A DNA stretch of 64,000 nucleotides from Saccharothrix ecbatanensis (GTDB lineage Bacteria > Actinomycetota > Actinomycetes > Mycobacteriales > Pseudonocardiaceae). A program made the translations under genes and the position numbers. The stretch's first letter is position 1; every line of letters starts with the position of its first letter. The stretch covers positions 7,316,001-7,380,000 of the forward strand of contig NZ_JACHMO010000001.1 of NCBI RefSeq assembly GCF_014205015.1, written 5' to 3'. This document shows, in pieces, positions 60,894 to 64,000 of this stretch. Below the pieces are notes generated by a model. It ran no database searches. It worked only from the letters and a program-made list of their open reading frames with translations, and was not told the origin of the DNA.

Positions 60894-61676
60894 ATGAGTA
60901 CCGTGCAGATAACGGCTTCCCGTGCGGTGTGGGACGAGTTCGTCTCCGAACTGCCGGTCGGAGTGCTGCTCCAGGACGAGAACGGCGTGGTCCTCGCGGC
61001 GAACCGGCTGGCGTCGACGCTGCTCGGTGACGCCCTGGCCCGTGACGATTCCGGCGCGCCGCTGCCCAGTTGCGCCGAACTGGCCGCGCAGGTGCTGCGC
61101 ACCGGGTCCCCGCTGACCATCCCGATGGTGCTGCCGCACGCCCAGGTCTGGGCCGAGTTCCACCCGATCACGTTGCGCGGTCAGGTGTTGGTGCTGCTGC
61201 GGCCGGTGCAGGCGGACGTGCCGCACAGCGCCGGGCTGCTCGACGCGCTGACCGGACTGCCGGGGCGGGCGCTGCTGCTCGACCGGCTGGACCAGGCGTT
61301 GATCCGGGCCCGGACGCAGGGCACGTTGGCGTCGCTGGTGCTGGTGGACGTGCACCGGATGGCATCGGTGAACGCGCAGTACGGCTTCCAGCGTGGGGAC
61401 GAGTTGCTGGCTGCGGTCGCGCGCCGGCTGCGGCAGGGTTTACGGGCGGACTACACGGTGGCGCGGTACGGCGGTGATTCGTTCGCCGTGGTCGCGGAAC
61501 ACCCGGACGGCAACGGTGCGGCGGTCGCGGAACGGGTGCGCGAGCTGGCCGGGCGTGCGGTGCGGCTCGGCGACGTCCGGGTGCGGCCGGGGGTGCGGGT
61601 GTGCTGGGTGACCAGTGACGGTGAAGCGCCGCTGCACTCGGTGATCGCGCACGTGGAGGAACGCCTCCGCACCTGA
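60894..61676 (+). CDS. PAS-GGDEF protein with degenerate GGDEF motif
   Basis: A 260-residue cytoplasmic protein. Residues 10-110 resemble a PAS sensor (ELPVGVLLQDENGVVLAANRLASTLLG). The GGDEF domain (about 118-255) starts LLDALTGLPGRALLLDRL. Its signature reads RYGGDSF in place of RxGGDEF, so the usual catalytic Glu is Ser, and it probably does not make cyclic di-GMP. It could bind GTP or another nucleotide as a receptor. A strong terminator follows. Confidence 0.85.
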   Translation: MSTVQITASRAVWDEFVSELPVGVLLQDENGVVLAANRLASTLLGDALARDDSGAPLPSCAELAAQVLRTGSPLTIPMVLPHAQVWAEFHPITLRGQVLVLLRPVQADVPHSAGLLDALTGLPGRALLLDRLDQALIRARTQGTLASLVLVDVHRMASVNAQYGFQRGDELLAAVARRLRQGLRADYTVARYGGDSFAVVAEHPDGNGAAVAERVRELAGRAVRLGDVRVRPGVRVCWVTSDGEAPLHSVIAHVEERLRT

Positions 61677-61697
61677 CCCGACCGGGCCCTCACACAG

Positions 61698-61734
61698 GAC
61701 CGGGCCCCTGGCACGGTGTGCCAGGGGCCCGGTC
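61698..61734. terminator. bidirectional hairpin terminator
   Basis: A perfect 17-bp stem: GACCGGGCCCCTGGCAC (61698-61714) against GTGCCAGGGGCCCGGTC (61718-61734), with a GGT loop. It separates the convergent GGDEF gene and the large surface-protein gene. Confidence 0.85.
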
Positions 61735-61750
61735 GCGGGAGCGTGGTGGA

Positions 61751-64000
61751 TCAGATGCGCGGCATCACGGTGGTGTCTTCGAGCGAGTTGAACACGCTGC
61801 GGGCGTCGATGCCGGCCAGCGCGGGCGCCTGGGTGCGGTCCGCGATCTCGTTCGCGCGGATGCCCTGGGTCGGGTTGAGGTTCAGACCGGTCAGCGCCAT
61901 CGGCGGCACGGCCGGGGCCGCGGTCCGCGGCTGGGCCACACCGGGCACCGGCAGGACGAACGGCAGCGCGGCCGGGATCGCGACGGACAGGCCGCGGGCG
62001 ACCTGGTGGGCGGCCGGCACGCTCTTCAGCGGCAGGCGCTGGAGGTCCGGCAGGGGGCCGAACCTGCCGACCACGGGCAGGGTGCCGTCCACCGGCACGG
62101 TGCCGACCAGGGGCAGCGTGCCGCCGAACGAACGCTCGTCCGCGTCGGCGTCCGACACGACCGGCAGCTCACGCGTTGCGCCCGACACGACCGGCAGCTC
62201 ACGCGTTGCGCCCGACACGACCGGCAGCTCACGGGTCGCGCCCGACACGACCGGCAGCTCACGGGTCGCGCCCGACACGACCGGCAGCTCACGGGTGGTG
62301 CCGCCCAGCAGCCGGTCCGCGATGCTCGGAAGCACGTGCTGGGCCTGCTCGAACCAGCCGAGCGGGTCGGTCTCGCCGACCCGCAGCTGGTTGGTGACCG
62401 GCGCGAGCGCGTCCACCCCCGGCACGGCGGGCAGCTGCTCGGTCGGCAGCTCCACCTTCGGCAGCACGGTCGTCGCCCCGTCCAGGTCGGGAACGGCGGG
62501 CAGCGCGATACCGGACGTCGGCGGAAGCGCCGCGCGGGACGCCGGGTCGACGTCGGCCGCACCCGTGACCGGCAGACCGTGCAGCCCGCCGAGACGCGGC
62601 GTGTTCAGCGGCAGCAGGTAACCGGGCAGGTCGCGCAGCATGGCCAGGCTGGGCAGCTCGGTGGCGCCCATCAGGCTGTCGACCGAGGCCGGCAGCTCGA
62701 TACCGCGGGTCGCGTCGCCGACCGGGGCGTCGCCCTTGTCCGAGCCGGTCCGCACGTCGTTGCGGTCCTGCGTGTTGGCGGTGGCGGTGCCGAGCACGTC
62801 CAGCGGGATGCCGAACAGGCGGGCGAACGCCTCGGTCGGCGCCTCGAAGTCGCGAGCGCTGACCGCGCCGTAGCCGGACGTGGTGGTCTCGCCACCGGAA
62901 CGGCTGGACGCGTTGCTGCCGGTCGCGGTGTCGGCGAGGCCGCCGACGCTGACCGCGTCACCGTGCACCGCAGGCGACACGCCCGCGGGCGCGGTGACCA
63001 GGTTGCCGGACCACGCGCTGTCGTCGGCCGACGTCAGGTGCCTGCCGCCCGCGACCAGGCCGGACTTGTTGGTCGTCCGGGACGAGCCGTTGCCGGCGAC
63101 CGAGACGGCGTCGCCGAACACCTGGAGCGGGACGGCCGGCTGGGCGCCGACGCCGTTGCCGGAGAACGAGCCGTCGTCACCAGAGGTCTGCACGTCACCG
63201 CCGGCGCGTGAGAGGAAATCGTTGCCGCTGTCCGACCGGGCGTTGCCGCCCGCGCCGACCGCGCTGCCGAACACCTGCGGGGACGACGACTCCGGCAGCG
63301 ACACCACGTTGCCCGAGAACGAGCCCTCGTCGCCGTTGGTCATGGTCGCGCCGCCCGAACGGGAGTCCATCCGGCTGTTCGCGGCGGCCACGCTGTTGCC
63401 GACGCCGACGACCGAGCCGCCGAAGACCTGCGCCGGGTTCGAGGTCGGCACGTGCACGACGTTGCCCGACGCGGAACCGTGGCGGCCGTTGGCGCTCGGC
63501 GGGTTGCCGAGGTCGATCGTGGTGTCGCTGTCGCTCCGCGACGTGGGGTTGGCGACCGCGCCGGTGGAGTTGCCGAACACCTGGCCGCCCAGGGCGGTCG
63601 GGGTGGACACGACGTTGCTGGACACGGTGCCGTTGTCGTCGATGCTGGTCGGCACGCGGCCCGAGCGGATGACCTTGTGCTCGGTGGCCCGGCCGGACGG
63701 GGTGCCGACCGCGCCGACGCCGTTGCCGAACGCCTCGGCGGGCGCGCCGATCGGGACCTGGCCGACGTTGCCGGAGCCGACCGCGTCGTTGCCGGTCGTG
63801 CCGTTGTAGCCGCCGGAGTCCGCGACGACGTCGTTGTTGCAGCCGCCCTCGGCGATGCCGCCGGCGGTGGTGCCGTTGCCGCACAGGTCGACCGCGCCGG
63901 CCGGGGGCAGGTGCGCCCCGTTGGACGACAGCACGGACCGGTCGCCGTGGGTGAACGTGTCGCCGCCCGCGGTCGCGGTGGCCTCGTTCGAGTGGCGGGC
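61751..64000 (-). CDS. large chaplin-like repeat surface protein, N-terminus beyond window
   Basis: The frame is open to the right edge, so at least 749 residues are present and the start lies outside the window. Residues in the N-terminal half form about seven repeats of roughly 55-60 residues with the pattern SGNVV-x-P-x6-VFG-x-(A/S)V-x-V-GN, clearly related to chaplins (SGNxVQVP...CGNxVxVxG), but the Cys pair is absent apart from an early LCGNG and GCNND. The C-terminal half is Leu/Pro/Val-rich with a five-fold TRELPVVSGA tandem repeat. It should be secreted and amyloid-like on the cell surface, perhaps a hydrophobic coat component. Confidence 0.75.
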   Translation of the reverse strand, partial: ARHSNEATATAGGDTFTHGDRSVLSSNGAHLPPAGAVDLCGNGTTAGGIAEGGCNNDVVADSGGYNGTTGNDAVGSGNVGQVPIGAPAEAFGNGVGAVGTPSGRATEHKVIRSGRVPTSIDDNGTVSSNVVSTPTALGGQVFGNSTGAVANPTSRSDSDTTIDLGNPPSANGRHGSASGNVVHVPTSNPAQVFGGSVVGVGNSVAAANSRMDSRSGGATMTNGDEGSFSGNVVSLPESSSPQVFGSAVGAGGNARSDSGNDFLSRAGGDVQTSGDDGSFSGNGVGAQPAVPLQVFGDAVSVAGNGSSRTTNKSGLVAGGRHLTSADDSAWSGNLVTAPAGVSPAVHGDAVSVGGLADTATGSNASSRSGGETTTSGYGAVSARDFEAPTEAFARLFGIPLDVLGTATANTQDRNDVRTGSDKGDAPVGDATRGIELPASVDSLMGATELPSLAMLRDLPGYLLPLNTPRLGGLHGLPVTGAADVDPASRAALPPTSGIALPAVPDLDGATTVLPKVELPTEQLPAVPGVDALAPVTNQLRVGETDPLGWFEQAQHVLPSIADRLLGGTTRELPVVSGATRELPVVSGATRELPVVSGATRELPVVSGATRELPVVSDADADERSFGGTLPLVGTVPVDGTLPVVGRFGPLPDLQRLPLKSVPAAHQVARGLSVAIPAALPFVLPVPGVAQPRTAAPAVPPMALTGLNLNPTQGIRANEIADRTQAPALAGIDARSVFNSLEDTTVMPRI
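62152..62296. repeat. 30-bp tandem repeat (5 copies) inside the chaplin-like gene
   Basis: Five near-identical in-frame 30-bp units start at 62152, 62182, 62212, 62242 and 62272, encoding TRELPVVSGA. The two left copies (CGTTGCG) differ from the others (GGTCGCG). A likely site of length variation. Confidence 0.9.

Overview
The window is one contiguous stretch of a high-GC (roughly 70%) actinobacterial chromosome. Protein families and style point to the Pseudonocardiales (Saccharothrix/Lentzea/Actinosynnema-like): paired XRE-DUF5753/DUF397 genes, type VII (ESX) secretion-type proteins with a mycosin, a DUF5318 protein, inositol-1-phosphate synthase, GTP-dependent PEPCK, dynamin-like GTPases and a chaplin-like surface protein. 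The genus is an inference. No rRNA, tRNA, CRISPR array, insertion sequence or prophage was recognised. The rpsF-ssb-rpsR-rplI-dnaB block at 54.9-58.3 kb is usually close to oriC in actinobacteria, and a dense DnaA-box cluster lies just upstream of dnaB.

Layout. 0-5.7 kb: the tail of pxpA (5-oxoprolinase subunit), a four-gene minus-strand cluster of ESX-substrate type (YbaB/EbfC-like, EspC-like, WXG-like and membrane proteins), a secreted pyroglutamyl-peptidase-like protein whose nucleophile looks replaced by Ser, and a septum-formation-type lipoprotein. 5.7-11 kb: a membrane protein, pckG with a clear intrinsic terminator, a hydrolase/GNAT/DUF2716 fusion and a GNAT enzyme. 11-14 kb: an XRE/DUF397 pair convergent with a minus-strand cassette of calcium-loop repeat protein, DddA-like cytosine deaminase toxin and Imm1-type immunity protein. 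14-18 kb: two bacterial dynamins flanking a GrpE-like gene. 18-28 kb: a two-component system, SDR/TetR, HAD phosphatase, PPOX protein, an ABC exporter with two near-duplicate ATPases, and an orphan mycosin. 28-36 kb: trmB, a divergent bacterial nitric oxide synthase, a 32-residue membrane ORF, an orphan histidine kinase, an amidohydrolase and an SDR. 36-43 kb: tandem PhoX phosphatases, HAD, ino1 with PadR. 43-54 kb: DUF5318, a class A penicillin-binding protein, two GT87-type membrane mannosyltransferase-like proteins, a second XRE/DUF397 pair, an unrecognised TPR-like/Rossmann-like protein and endonuclease IV. 54-64 kb: the ribosomal/replication block, two small HEAT-like genes, TetR, a DEDDh exonuclease-BRCT protein, a degenerate GGDEF protein, and a large chaplin-like repeat protein running off the right edge.

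Cross-cutting signals. At least 13 genes on both strands have a TANNNT hexamer ending 6-9 nt before the start codon with no Shine-Dalgarno, a strong leaderless-transcription signature that also helps fix several starts. A 22-bp-period intergenic repeat family occurs at 22.8 kb and, as an inverted array, at 35.8-36.1 kb. The most interesting biology is the short deaminase toxin-immunity cassette, the divergent NOS lacking its canonical C-terminus, and the dynamin-GrpE-like-dynamin unit.
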